From: Micropterix aruncella
Lineage: Eukaryota > Arthropoda > Insecta > Lepidoptera > Micropterigidae
Direction of reading: 5' to 3'
DNA: 64,000 nt
Assembly: GCA_944548615.1 (NCBI GenBank)
Contig: OX155954.1
Span: 7,847,498-7,911,497 of the forward strand
Part shown: one piece after another, positions 45,376 to 57,645 of the stretch
Layout: every line of letters begins with the position of its first letter
How positions within the stretch are numbered: the stretch's first letter is position 1
Made by a program: the position numbers and the translations under genes
Notes under the pieces: generated by a model
Told to the model about the DNA's origin: nothing
What the model saw: the letters and a program-made list of their open reading frames with translations, nothing else
Database searches by the model: none

Positions 45376-48300
45376 CAAACAAACAAAATCAAACTCGTTT
45401 CAAACAAACAAAAGCCACATTAAAAAGGTTTACGTCAAAAAAGTCCTCATTTTTGCCTAAAAGTTGACAATCTATTCCATTTTCATATATTTTTTTTTTA
45501 CAGGATAGGTAGGTACCTACTATATAATTAAATTGGGATGAAGTCGTAATAGGGTTACCTAATATATATTTTCCGGTAGGTACTTAAACTGTTTTTTGTG
45601 TCTTCCGTAAAATAAAAAAAGGCATTTGTTAATCGCTCCATATGCAATAAATCCAAAAAAGGTTTTATAAATACAAGTAACAGTTTTATTTCCAGCTAAA
45701 TTCTGATACTATTTTCTGTACCTGAAGGATAACGGTGAGACGGTTAGTGACTCCTGCGTTCAACGTCGTGACCGAATGTCCAAGGAATCCTTTGTGAGAG
45801 CGCTGTGTCACGAAGGGGACGCGTTTCGTCCCTCTTTCGCTTACTTGCTCCTTGGTTGCCTCTCTGTCGCACGTACAGCGTGGCGCACAAGTTACCCGGG
45901 CGCCGGTTTCGCCTTGTACACAATATAAGAGAATCTAGACCGTTGACGGCTGTCCTACACCACTGCGCCGAGATGCATCTGCAAACGAACTCATTTACAT
46001 AAAGCCAGAGATCGCCAACGTGGGTGATATAAAAAGGCCTTCGATGATATACTTGACAATAATGTCAACTATAATTATTATATTTGTTATATCTAGGTAT
46101 CCATGTATATTATAAATAAATAGCAGATCTACATAGGGGAAGCTGGGGAACTACAGGCACTTTCAGGTCAGACTCGTATATTTTAAAAGCTAATCCGTAA
46201 AATGTTAAAACGAATTAAAGGAAGAACGAAAACTTATTGTATCCTAATGGCATGTTAAAAACAGCAACATATTTATACATACTTAATTTACAAACCCTCA
46301 CATTGACAATATGAATTACCTGCCTAAATGTATATAAGAGTGATTTAAGATTGTCATTTTTATTACTCAACATTTTGTAATTTTATTGATTTTAATTACC
46401 TACTTCTATTATTTTATGATTATTTTGATTTAAATAATATCTAGTTAGTATTATTTTTAATTATTTTACTATAACCATTTTGATCTTAGCTTATGAAACA
46501 TATAGATTAGAAAACATCTTATTCATAATAAATATTATATTTTAAATTGCAATAAAATTACATTCTAAAATACAATTGTGTATTCCTGTCTAGTTAGGAG
46601 TGTTCCTATATATTTTCTTGAAAAAATGATTAAAGCTAAAAAAAATAAAGACATTTTAGCCGACACCTAAAGCAGACTGTTTAATAAATGTATGTTAATT
46701 AAAAAAGGGAACAAAGGCACTTATATACCTACTTAGATTTTTTTAAATTAAGAAAATCCTAAACCTTGTTCCATATTTGAATAAACATCAATTTTATAAA
46801 AGGAGGATTTGCCTCGTCCTGTCAATTTTCGCCTTTTATTTTGGGGTATAATGGCCATGAAAGGGGTATTATGATAACATTTCTCCTCAGGACTTCCTTC
46901 TTCTCTAGCATACGAGCAGTGACTGTGAGCCCATCTAAGGCAGGCATGCAAGACACCAACCTACATTGGATTCCAAAAACTTATCTCCGCAAAATGCATT
47001 CATCGTCGCTCCAATCGTTCCGATGTTTTGTTTTTTTTTCTTCTTAGTTATTTTTTGAAGTTGCTTTCGTTTTCACTTTTGTTCAACCGGTTTTCAAGCA
47101 TAGGCTTGCTCTAGCTCTTTTTATATAGGTAAATTGTAATGACTGCAGTTTTTTCGATTTTTGGTGATGCCCTTTTTCGAGCCTTATCTTGAAATATTAG
47201 CAGCATGCCCATAGTGGCCTGTCCATAATGCCCCACGACATTTTTTCTAAATCTCAATGCAACATACATTTCAAACAACGGAAATTAAATCCACGTCTAA
47301 TAATAAATCTTACAGGAACACTCACCTTTAATAACATTCAAGTTGCCAACATATATTACTTACAATAGTTTCTAAAAAAAAGTAAAACAATACATTTTAC
47401 ATAAAAACCCAAAATATGTATATATGCGACTTTTGTCGCTTGAAGTAGGCTCCTGCTGGCACAGCCGCTTGCCTCATGCACTAAAGAAGGTCTGAATTCA
47501 GATACCGACTCAACTCTCACGTCTTTTAGCTACGATATAAGGTGAATATGGGGATGTCAATACTGTGCCGGGTGTCCTCTTACCCTGCCCAAATAAATAA
47601 AATATACTTAATTTGTCAGGTTATTGGGAAATAATTTTACAAAAACAACACACAACACAACACAACAAGAAATAACTGTTTTTTTCCATGTGCCTTTTAA
47701 TAAGTTTACTTTGCATTTACGCGCGAACCAATTGTTTAAATTCCAATCCGAAGTTGAGGTTATCAAAATGACTGTTTTAAGGTTCCCTGTCATCTTCAGC
47801 GACTTAGCCCGCTCTACGCAAATATCTGTAATTTTCGGAAATGTAAAATAATCACTGGGGCTGAAGTACGAACTGATAGGAAGGTGGTTTCGCAACTCGG
47901 GGGTTTCCTACTCCAAAACTCTTTATTTCGAGCGACTTTTTCTTGCTATATTTAATTGCAGTAGTATTATCCAATGTTTTACGTCACCCCTACGGAGTTC
48001 GGTTGTCATTTCTGGTAAATACTTACATAGTAGTATACCACTCTTCGGTAAGCGTTCTCTCTGTCCTTGTAAGCGAATCGTGACAAAACGTCCAGGTTTT
48101 CAGACAAACGAAGCTGGACAACTTTTGTATGCTTTTGACTGGCATTCGAAGACCAAAACAGCTGATTGTAATATATCCATGATTCCCCATATGCAGCTGA
48201 AAACATTATTCGATATTCATCAATTAAAATTTAACGTTAGTTTCCTATGGATCTTCACTGTTAATTTATTGTTCTTTAAAAGGTTGCAATACACTAGCGA

Positions 48301-48930
48301 ATCAGCCATTGCAACACATTTAGGCGGACACACCGGCGACATTGTTTGTCGCGAGTCATTCTCGTTTTAACTACTCCGTCTACCATATGCCTATGTCAAC
48401 ATTTTGAATCTGACCCTTACATGTTATTGTGGCATACTCGCTACAGAATCTTTGTCAAGAAGACCGACAGCAATTAATACTAGCATTTTTTTTATCTTCA
48501 ATCAAATTATGCGTTATCCACGGGAGACTATCTGACGCCTCCATCATCATATTATTTATCGCACCTATTATATAGCCAATACCTTGCACAGCGACGCATT
48601 TCGTTTCGCTTCATTGAGAAGAAAATTGGAAAAGTACAGCCAGACTTTTTGTTTGGAATAAGAAAGAATAAAAAAAAACATGTGTCAAAGTAAACTTCAT
48701 CAAGGCGGTGTTATAGGGAGATATGCATGAAATTAAAAAAAAAACAAATTATTATTAATAATACGAATAATTAAAGAAAGAACATATAAGTACCGTCCAT
48801 TGAAGAACAATACAAAATTGATCCTTCTAGATAGGAAAAAATATAATACCTATTGATCATACGTACGAGCCAAGAAAGGAACCGAGAAACTTAGAAATTT
48901 AATAAGAAATAAGAAGACGGAAAATCCACG
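45376..48930. other. Long stretch without a recognised gene
   Basis: A CpG-rich patch at 45740-46000 has an open 65-codon frame with no motif. 46030-46740 is AT-rich. A minus-strand frame at 46748-46951 and others at 47608-47895 and 48006-48206 have no motif I know. No element termini were found. A low-copy unknown repeat is possible. Confidence 0.4.
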
Positions 48931-48933
48931 GCC

Positions 48934-49862
48934 CAGGGTTGCGATTATTTAAATAATTTGATTTAAAACGGTGATTTAAATCGCGATTTAAATAAAGTGT
49001 TTTTTTTTTAAATCAATGATTTAAATCAATTTTTTTTATTGCAACCAAAAAATGTCAACCTCAGCCAAAAAATTTCAAGGGACTTCCCCCGACATTAGTT
49101 GATAAACAAGTCAAAGAGAAAACCGCCTCTACTGATTGGTAGATAGCAATACATAATATGAAAAAATGTATAACCGAAGAAGAATTGGATATAATCAAGC
49201 AACTGCTAAGTACAGTTGCTTCATCCGCTGGGGTCGAAAGAATATTTTCGGCATTCAATTTGGTGCGCAGCAAAATAAGAAATAGATTAGGCAACGAGAA
49301 GGTGGCTAAATTATTCTTCCTTTTGAAAAAAACTAAATTTGAACAAATCACAAATTCAATAACATCTAAGTTACTGTTACTACTATAATAATGTAAGTAT
49401 AATGTAAATATAAGTAAGTGTATGCGACTGCGGTGAAACCCATATGGTTTAATTTAGGGTAATTTATTAATTTTAAGACCTTTTTTCCTTGTTCGCTTCT
49501 TGATAAATATGACAAAAACGCTACGGTATTTCTGTTTTTTAAAAAAATATTGTTTTTTTTTTTTATTTAGAAGAACATTTTACGATAGTTTTTGTTAAAT
49601 AAATGGCATATAAATATGCTACTGTGTTTTTACTTCTAAGAAGAACTAATACATATAAGTAATTGTTGATTTGAGTTAATGTTATTAAAACATATTTCAA
49701 TAAATAACAATTGTATTGTGTTTTACCTGGCTTCCAAATTTAAAAAAATATTAATATTAAAAAAAAAAACAAAAAAATCTGATTTAAATGAAATAAATCC
49801 GATTTAAATGAAATTAATCCATTTTTTTTGATTAAAAAAAAACATGATTTTTATCAACCCTG
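48934..49862 (+). mobile_element. Internally deleted hAT element with transposase remnant
   Basis: Left end CAGGGTTG, right end CAACCCTG. Flanks CCACGGCC and CTACGGCT are a plausible 8-bp duplication with two changes. At 49158-49340 the frame gives EELDIIKQLLSTVASSAGVE, RIFSAFNLVRSKIRNRLG and EKVAKLFFLLK, the C-terminal dimerisation region of hAT transposases (here SSAGVER.FS). GATTTAAATC-type palindromes crowd both subterminal regions (48960-49030, 49780-49815), as in hAT elements that bind their transposase there. Most of the transposase is missing; the element is 929 bp. Confidence 0.85.
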
Positions 49863-50121
49863 CTACGGCTCTAAATGACAGCAAAAGACCACGGCACTAA
49901 ACCTCAGTAGGAATGGTTCATCTTCGTGGACCAGCGTGAATCTTCCGAGTCAGAGTCAAAAGCAACCGAAGAAACCGCTCGTTTGAAGTGGAATCAGCGG
50001 CTGCCAATGCGGAAACGACGGTGAATCCCGCAGCTGTGAAAATCGCTTTGGTAGCGAAAAGTTATCAATTCAAGGGAAAAATATCGGAGAAAAAGAAGGA
50101 AATGTTTGTTCACGGTATGGG
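49863..50121. other. Unassigned sequence between hAT and family A
   Basis: Short frames only; no shared repeat. Confidence 0.35.
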
Positions 50122-50705
50122 AGCTAACGGGCCAATGATGAGTTGGCCACGATGACCAATGTGTTCGGGGTCGGTCACACTCACGGGTCAACGCCCATCC
50201 GACGGCCTCCTCGCACGGGGCGCGAACCTGGGTAGGACACTGGGTCAACTGACTAACAGTCGACTAACAGTCGGGGGAGTCTGGAAACTGTATTGTTTCC
50301 TATAGAGCGGGGGTGGTTGCGTACCTTACGGCGACTGCTCTTGAAATGACCATTGGCCATCCGATCCCGGTTCAGAGCCGGGCAAAGGACGCCTTGGTCC
50401 GCGATAGATTCGGTATACTCCGTTTCACCGCTTCGTAAGGGAGAGGCCCGCGCAACGCGGCCTCGAACTCGGAACCAATCGAGAGACCGGAGAAATCTGG
50501 TCACAATTGGAAGTAAGGGCGCGAATTTCTCGAGCCGCCGGGAAGTAATTCCTGGCTTTCTCGCGGTAAGGAGTTGGGCTCTTACGGGTTGTGGCGTAGC
50601 TAGACGTCGGATTTGTTATGTCCAAAGTCTTCTACGCTCACTGCAGGTCGATAGAACGACTAATCGTTAAAACGTCCTGTGGTGACGGGCTCGCCCGTTG
50701 TAGTT
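50122..50705 (-). repeat. Family A copy, minus strand
   Basis: Reverse complement of 29303-29969: starts on the minus strand at TACAACGGGCGAGCCCGTCA and ends with GGCCCGTTAGCTCCC. Some internal bases are lost near 50250 (TAACAGTCGACTAACAGTCG is a local duplication). Confidence 0.65.
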
Positions 50706-50789
50706 TACAACTCAATATGTTCACGGTATAAGACCCTTCAATCCTATTCACTTTCCATCGTGATGTATTGCTAGTCTGACAAACGCATA

Positions 50790-51514
50790 TAATAAACTAC
50801 CGATGATTGGCATAATAAACGGTTCTATTTCAACAAACGCACATGAAGATGCTTTAAAATCTATAATAGCGAGGATAGATGCGTTAATTTCAAAGATTGG
50901 TGTCTCTTTTGCGGCAGTTTATGATTAGGGTAACAAAGAATTGGATTTTCCAATATATATTTTTTTATGACTAATAACAATGTCTATCTGGGACGAATAG
51001 AATGGAGTTCGTCAATATTTCACGGATATGATAATGCTTCACCTATAAGAATTTAAAAACTCTTTATGAAGCTCCAAGAATTTAAGGACTGTTAACATAC
51101 ATAGGAACTGATTACACTGCTCAATGCAATAAGGAATGTTACAACATGTTAAAACATATACTGAATAGTATAAACGATGAAGAGTATTCCCATCGTAATC
51201 TAATATGCTTTATGAAAAATCATTCAAAAGATCCCTTATTAGTACATAATGGATTGGCTGAGTTGCCTTACACTACTGGCCATTAATGGCTTTCTGCTCA
51301 AATTGACGCTGCATGAAATCGTCGCAAACTGTATCAGTTTCAAATCCGATTCCATGAAGACATGAAATCACAAAATACGGCTTCCATGGACAAAAGATTT
51401 CCTTTGTCAGAGTATTTCTTTATGAGCTTAAAAGATCGATTTGAGAATTTGAGGTACCTGTATTTCCGATGTGTTATTTCAAGTTTTATACGTGGTGATT
51501 TATATACTCATTAG
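50790..51514 (+). pseudogene. Unrecognised degenerate coding sequence
   Basis: 51106-51514 stays in one frame for 136 codons with two internal stops: GTDYTAQCNKECYNMLKHIL, YSHRNLICFMKNHSKDPLLV, HNGLAELPYTTGH-stop, then NRRKLYQFQIRFHEDMKSQ and FENLRYLYFRCVISSF. Upstream, 50790-50930 also reads openly (LPMIGIINGSISTNAHEDAL). The composition looks protein-like (Cys, aromatic and charged residues spread evenly), but I do not recognise the family. It could be a decayed host gene, a transposon accessory gene or an old viral insertion. Confidence 0.35.
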
Positions 51515-52039
51515 TATCTAATTAGTAGGTACAGATTGAGCTAGAAAATCGCAAGAGAAGAAAGACATTTTAATAGTCTTTAATTATAACTAGGTACATG
51601 ACGATTTTGTTATCATTTCTATATAAAATGACAACCCTTACAAAATAAGGCGAATCAAAAAAGAGGCAATTTTATTAATTAAAAAAATGATGGTCGTTTT
51701 GTAAAGAAAACATTTTTTTAAATTTTAGTTATTTATTCGTGTCATTTTTAGTATGGTTTCTTGTAGCATTATAGATTTAATAAAGAATTTTGAATTTGAA
51801 TTCGAATATGAGTAACATTCCGTCGATTGTCAAGTTAATAAATCGGTCATCTCATACTCCAAGTCTTTGAATATATAGATTGATTTTCTTATACTGCTTA
51901 CAATCTATCATAAGGTTGTGCGACTCAGCAAATGCCTGGCGGCTCCTTCTCTTTGTGTTGGCATTTATCAAAAGAACAATGGCCTTGAGTAGTGATCGGC
52001 AACCAAATCACACAGGATAGCTACTAAACGACATTGCTG

Positions 52040-52445
52040 TTTACTAAGATAAAAAGACGCAAGCCAGAATACCTAGTCTTACGTCTACATATACGTCGTC
52101 GATATATACGTATACGTCTACGTACATATCTACGTATACGTCTACGAATACGTCTTACGTCTACGAATACGTCTTACGTCTACGTCGAATACGTCTCTTT
52201 ACGCAAAACCGTAAAGAGACGCAAGCTCGAATACTTCGGCCACATAATGCGCAACCCCAAATACGAACTCCTACAAATAGTAACACAGGGGAAAATTCAA
52301 GACAAGAGGAGGCCTGGGCGGCCAATGACATCATGGCTGCAAAATCTACGCCCGTGGTTCCAGCTGAGCACTAGCGTATTGTAGCCTAAAACCAGCAAGG
52401 TGATTGCCAACCTTCGTTAGGAGACGGCACTACAACAAGAAGATC
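52040..52445 (+). pseudogene. RTE-clade LINE C-terminus with a TACGTC repeat inside
   Basis: KRRKLEYFGHIMRNPKYELL, then IVTQGKIQDKRRPGRPMTSW and LQNLRPWFQLST (52210-52375) are RTE C-terminal blocks. AAAAGACGCAAGCCAGAATAC at 52052 repeats the KRRKLEY codons at 52215, and between them lies a TACGTCTACG-type low-complexity tract (52078-52195). The 3' UTR remnant GTTAGGAGACGGCACTACAA, ending in AAGAAGA, matches the ends at 18230 and 62430. Confidence 0.8.
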
Positions 52446-53040
52446 GATTTGTTCAGAATATTAAGTGATAAAGGACTGGCAGGTGGGAAGGGGGGGGGGG
52501 AGGGGGGGGGGGGGGTTAAGGGAGTGAGTGACCCCTTCCCCTTTGGTGCATTTTCTCATATTTCTTTTTCCAAAATGTTCATCCGAATAGGCCACTAAAG
52601 GCGCAACATTGTGTTAGGGGTCTAGGAATCCGTATTCTTTCATAATGTAAAAACCTCGAAAAATGATGTTTTAATGGACTTTCTCCGGGGCTTAAAAATG
52701 TGTTGGAAAAAAGTACATAAAATATCACTTTCAGCAGTTTTTCGAAATTTTATTTTGTGTGGAATAAATACATACTAAAACAAAAATCTGTATCTACGTC
52801 ATTTGCCTGATATTAGACCAGTACTTCCTGTGATACTGACTGATAAATATTTTTATCGTAATTAACAGTTTAAAATTCTAGTATTAGTTTACCTATTTGT
52901 GTGGTTCTAGGTTTTTGCGATTATTTAAAATGTATTTCATGGCATTATTCAATGTGTTATTGAATTATCATTAGGCAGTATTTAATTATACGTATCTGAG
53001 CCTACCTTAGTGCGGACGTCTCGTGCGATCCAGTTAGGTT
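52446..53040. other. G-tract at 52489-52515; otherwise unassigned
   Basis: Two runs of ten or more G separated by an A (52491-52515). The rest is AT-rich with no gene. Confidence 0.5.
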
Positions 53041-53059
53041 AGGTTTATTTAATCTGTAT

Positions 53060-53845
53060 CTGTATCTATGGCTAATGACGAATGCAGAAGACATAGAAAT
53101 AGGACAAGAAATTATCGAATATGTAGATGAATATATATATTTAGGACAGATAATATCTATAAAAGATCAATACTCAAAAGAAATCGATAGAAGAATAAGC
53201 AACACTTGGAAACGGTACTGGTCACTAAAAGAGATAGTTAAAAATGAAACGATACCAATGTCAATAAAAAGTAAACTTTATAATAGGTACATGCATTCTC
53301 CCATGTCCTACTTACGGGTGTCAAACTTGGCCTGCCACGAACAAAAACAACCATAAACTTATAGTATGCCAACGAAACATGGAGCGAAGCATGCTAAACA
53401 TAAGGCTACAGGACAGGTGGACGACCTCAAAAATAAGGAAAACAACAAAGGTGAACGATGTTTTAAACAAAATTAGAAAACTAAAATGGAACTGGACTGG
53501 TCACATCATGAGAACCAACAAAGAAAAATGGACGAAGGACGTAATGAAATGGTATCCTAGAAATGGGAAAAGACAAAAAGGACGTCAAATTAAAAGATGG
53601 GAAGATGACTTACCGAAAGGATGGAGAAGATTGGCTTGGGACAGAGATGAATGGAAGAAAATGGGGGAGGCCTATGTCGAAGGACAACCTGACCAAAACA
53701 CTGGCTGCTGAAGAATAATATTGTGATACCTTATTTAAAAATTAGATTAAAAAAATAATAAAATATATTGTTTTACCACATAAGGCAAAATTGTATTATA
53801 CGGTCAGCGAATAAAGGCTTTTATTATTATTATTATTATTATTGT
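53060..53845 (+). pseudogene. RTE/BovB-like LINE RT C-terminus and 3' end
   Basis: EYVDEYIYLGQIISIKDQYS, KEIDRRISNTWKRYWSLKEI and SIKSKLYNRYMHSPM (53110-53310) give the thumb region. A frameshift near 53340 follows. Then MERSMLNIRLQDRWTTSKIR, KLKWNWTGHIMR, QIKRWEDDLPKGWRRLAWDR and EWKKMGEAYVEGQP (53379-53708) complete the C-terminus. The 3' end has a short UTR and TTATTATTATTATTATT (53820-53844). This is the typical order for RTE-group LINEs. The upstream endonuclease and catalytic RT are absent. Confidence 0.88.
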
Positions 53846-55151
53846 ATCTATGATTTTTGATAAATAAAGAATTTGAATTTGATACATCCTCTCGACTGGC
53901 GGATTGGGCTTGTATCACTTGTACCACGCAGTTGTTGCATTAACTATGGTTAGACAGAAAATCTGTTTGTTTTTGTGAATAGTAAAAGGTTAAGCTAAAA
54001 TTATAAATAATTAAAAGAAACGCAGTAGTCAAAAAACCCATTTAACCCATAAAAGAAAACGGGTTGAAATAGGGTTCTAAACCATTTTGTTAGCCAAATT
54101 ATATATGTAGATATCTATTGCAGTCATAAGCACGATACAGGAAAATAATGTCTAGAAATGGAAACTATAATAACGTGTGTATATTTACGCATTAGCAATA
54201 ATTATTAAAAACACAATTAAGGTGGCATGCGATTAGTTGCCGACCGCTGGCCTCTAGAGCCTCATTTATGAGTTGCCTGATCACTATATATAGAGTCAGT
54301 AAAGATAACGTCCTTTATTAAAATCAGTCTTATGCTATGTCTAATGGTACATGCCCTAAAAATGATTTGGCTATGTGTTCCATATTAAATTAAACTAAAT
54401 AATAAAGTCATCTATAGATGATATCAACTCCATGTATTAGCATCAGGTACCAAATGTTTTCGCATTTTCTATAATGCAGCTGTTTAGACAAAAACATAAG
54501 CCTTCGGCAAAGTCGTATTTATCATTCGAAAATCTAAAGTTGCCCCACTAAAATAAATACAGATCCCAGGAATGGATTTACAAGCAAGCCAACTCTTTCC
54601 GTAGCAGAATCCATGTTGACCATTCTTGAAGGTTTGATAAGACAATAAATATGGTGAGCTATTACAAGAGGATAATTCAATTTATACAATTAACATCAGA
54701 CCCGAGGAAATGCCATCATTATGTGGCTCATTGTTTTAAAAAAAATCGATAAGTTGACAAATGTGCAATGATGGCAATGGATACCGACGGAGGAAAACAC
54801 CGTTCACGATTGAGCCAAACCTGTGCATTTCCGGCCAATTTTAAACAGTTTGGCAATGCTTCTTCAAATGCAGACACCTGGACTTATCGTTATAGAAACC
54901 AGAGCAAAACTGCTTATCAATGCGCTAAACAAAACTCCGCTCAATGTGAGTAATTTAGATGAACAAGTGGGTATAGCTGTGTCACGGGTACGGATAAATG
55001 ACGTGGAATACACTCTATAATATCCGCCAAGAGATCGTTTTATTATTGTTGGTATCGGGAAAAAAGGCAGGAAATAAATAATAAACAATGAGGTTCATGC
55101 ATAGTGACCTTGATGAAGAAATCAGAAGCGATTTCATTATCTACTTCTGTA
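53846..55151. other. No gene recognised
   Basis: AT-rich. A 65-codon frame at 54823-55020 has no known motif. The pogo-like element is inserted at a TA at 55150-55151. Confidence 0.45.
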
Positions 55152-55612
55152 GGGGAGACCTGTCCAAAACCGTATACCGGGGTAAAACCGTACAGCATAA
55201 GTAACTCCTTCAGTTTTCAAAAATTCCCGCCGGCGCGTTGCCCATCTCTAGCCACCATACTTTTCTATTAGTCAGCAGAGACCTGTCAAAGCACGATCAC
55301 CGGCCGACAATTTATCGCATATTTGTTATTTTTCGGTGTCCTGGTGTTATTTTTGAGTTATTAGAATATCGAATATTGAAGATTCCGTACTTTGTAGGTA
55401 TGTGGCATGTCCAATAATTTTGAATATGTGTGTTTTCTCAATATTAACCTACAACTTTGTCGTCGAATTTTGTTTGCATTTGTAGTTGTGAATGAAATTG
55501 TGAATGCAGGGCTTTCGGGGCACAACCGTACGGGGTAAAACCGACCGGTATACGATTTTGACCCAGAGGTTTCCATTATTATGTTTAATCTTACTTTTCA
55601 GATGTTATAAAC

Positions 55613-57481
55613 ATGCCGCGTAATTACAAGAGAAAAACTAACAGACAAGACTGGGACACTTACCTTATGAGCGTAGCAGTAATGAGTGTAGTTGATGGAA
55701 GTATGGGTTATTTAAAAGCTGCAGAAACCTACGGAGTGCCGAAATCTACTTTACAAGACCGTGTCAATAAATATAGAAATAACGGAGATTTGGAATTATC
55801 TACAAGCAAAGGCCTCGGCCGATTTAAACCAGTATTTTCTCCTTCTCAGGAACAAGGCTTAGTTGATCACGTTTTGACCATGGAAAGACGCTTATTTGGT
55901 CTGACGTACAAAGATCTACGTCGTTTAGCATTTCAAATGGCGGAATGTAATAAAATCACTCATAATTTTAACAAGATTGAGAAATTAGCGGGAGAAGATT
56001 GGCTATCCGGTTTTATGAAACGTCATCCGGAATTGTCTCTTCGTACAGCAGAGCCAACATCTGTGGCAAGAGCAATGGGTTTCAACAGGGTTAGCGTGAA
56101 TAAATTCTTCGATTTGCTAGAGGGGCTAATTGACCAATTTAAATTTTCATCGACAAAGATTTTTAACGTGGATGAAACTGGCGTGACAACAGTGCCTAAG
56201 AGACAAAGTAAAATTATCGCTCTTAAAGGAAAAAAACAAGTCGGCTTAGCTAGTTCAGCAGAAAGAGGACAGCTGACTACGGCTATCATTTGTGTCTCTG
56301 CTTCCGGAAATTATGTTCCTCCGCTATTAATTTTTCCACGAGTTCGAATGAAGGCGGAACTGCTCGATGGTGCGCCGCCGGGAACGATTGCCGTCTGTCA
56401 TCCAAGCGGCTGGGTACAAAGTAAAATATTTGTCGAATGGCTTGATCACTTTATAGTTACTGTTAAGCCCAAAATAGATGACCCCGTGCTACTTTTGCTA
56501 GATGGACACTCGACACATACTAAAAATATACCCTTGATTGATAAAGCCAGGCAAAATGGAGTGATTATCTTAAGCTTCCCTCCCCATTGCACGCATAGGT
56601 TACAGCCACTCGATGTGAGTTTTATGGGTCCACTGAGTATATTTTATAGCCAAGAGGTAAACGTTTGGCTTAGAACCAACCCAGGAAGAATTGTCACTCA
56701 ATTTCAATTATCTAAACTCTTTGGAGCAGCTTATTGTAAAGCAGCTACCATACAAAATGCTGTATCTGGCTATTCTAAAACAGGAATTTTTCCAACAAAT
56801 CGGAACGTTTTCGACGAAGCTGACTTCGCTGGGGCTGAAACGACGGAAATAGAAATAGGTGAACGTGCAACATCAATTTCAGAAAGAATGGATGATCTGC
56901 CCTATCAAGACCCGATACCTTCAATCTCTACTGCGCCACAAATTGATAGGATGCCATCAACCTCCACTGCGCCACAAATCAACCCAATGCCATCAACCTT
57001 CACTGCGCTACAAATTGACCAGATGCCATCAACCTCCACTGCTTCAGTCCAACTTTCTCGTGAACAGATTGCTACACCAGATGAAACTATTCTGATACAA
57101 CTCGTTTCTCCAGCTGATATTATGCCAATTCCCAGAATTAATGCGGTTCAAAAAAGAAAAACCAACCATCGTAGAGGCAAAACAGCAATAATAACTTCTT
57201 CGCCGTATAAAACAGAATTATTGGATATTTCCCAAAATAAGAAAAAACAACCTACCCTCATTTTAGAGAAACCACATAAAGAAACCAAACGGTCAAGAAT
57301 TCCTTCGAGAAAAGCAAACACAACGAAAGATGATATTTGCTCGTATTGTCATGGACAATATGGTATAAGTCAGCTGGATGAAGGCTGGGTGCAATGCACC
57401 AAGTGTAAAAAGTGGGCCCACGAAGGCTGTACAGGCTGGGAGTCTGACGAACTGGAACAGTTCCAATGTAACAACTGCTAG
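55613..57481 (+). CDS. Pogo-like transposase with C-terminal PHD finger
   Basis: It would catalyse cut-and-paste movement of the surrounding element in the nucleus. The 622 codons hold, in order: a Psq/CENP-B-type helix-turn-helix (residues ~12-55, GYLKAAETYGVPKSTLQDRV) and a second DNA-binding helix region (~75-140, WLSGFMKRHPELSLR). A DDE domain follows, with D187 (FNVDETGVTTVP), D297 (LLLLDGHSTH) and D334 (HRLQPLDVSF). A 12-residue tandem repeat around PSTSTAPQI spans ~435-478, and a basic linker precedes the end. The C-terminal PHD finger (576-622) is complete as C4HC3 (CSYC, CTKC, H-x2-C, CNNC). The start has AAAC before ATG. No frame damage is visible. PHD fusion to pogo transposases is known in insects; histone binding here is inferred. 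Confidence 0.93.
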   Translation: MPRNYKRKTNRQDWDTYLMSVAVMSVVDGSMGYLKAAETYGVPKSTLQDRVNKYRNNGDLELSTSKGLGRFKPVFSPSQEQGLVDHVLTMERRLFGLTYKDLRRLAFQMAECNKITHNFNKIEKLAGEDWLSGFMKRHPELSLRTAEPTSVARAMGFNRVSVNKFFDLLEGLIDQFKFSSTKIFNVDETGVTTVPKRQSKIIALKGKKQVGLASSAERGQLTTAIICVSASGNYVPPLLIFPRVRMKAELLDGAPPGTIAVCHPSGWVQSKIFVEWLDHFIVTVKPKIDDPVLLLLDGHSTHTKNIPLIDKARQNGVIILSFPPHCTHRLQPLDVSFMGPLSIFYSQEVNVWLRTNPGRIVTQFQLSKLFGAAYCKAATIQNAVSGYSKTGIFPTNRNVFDEADFAGAETTEIEIGERATSISERMDDLPYQDPIPSISTAPQIDRMPSTSTAPQINPMPSTFTALQIDQMPSTSTASVQLSREQIATPDETILIQLVSPADIMPIPRINAVQKRKTNHRRGKTAIITSSPYKTELLDISQNKKKQPTLILEKPHKETKRSRIPSRKANTTKDDICSYCHGQYGISQLDEGWVQCTKCKKWAHEGCTGWESDELEQFQCNNC

Positions 57482-57639
57482 TTATCTTCCGGGGCAAAAT
57501 CGTATAGGGTATACGGTTTTGTCCACCCCCCGGGGCAAAATCGGAAAAATGAGATGTTTGGTTTTTTTTTTAAATTTAATATTATAATTAATATTTTTTT
57601 AATTGTTTCAATTGTATTATGTTCCCATTGAAATTATTT

Positions 57640-57645
57640 AATAAA
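57640..57645 (+). promoter_or_regulatory. Polyadenylation signal of the pogo-like gene
   Basis: AATAAA about 160 bases after the stop and still inside the transposon. It is the nearest canonical signal; use is inferred. Confidence 0.55.
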
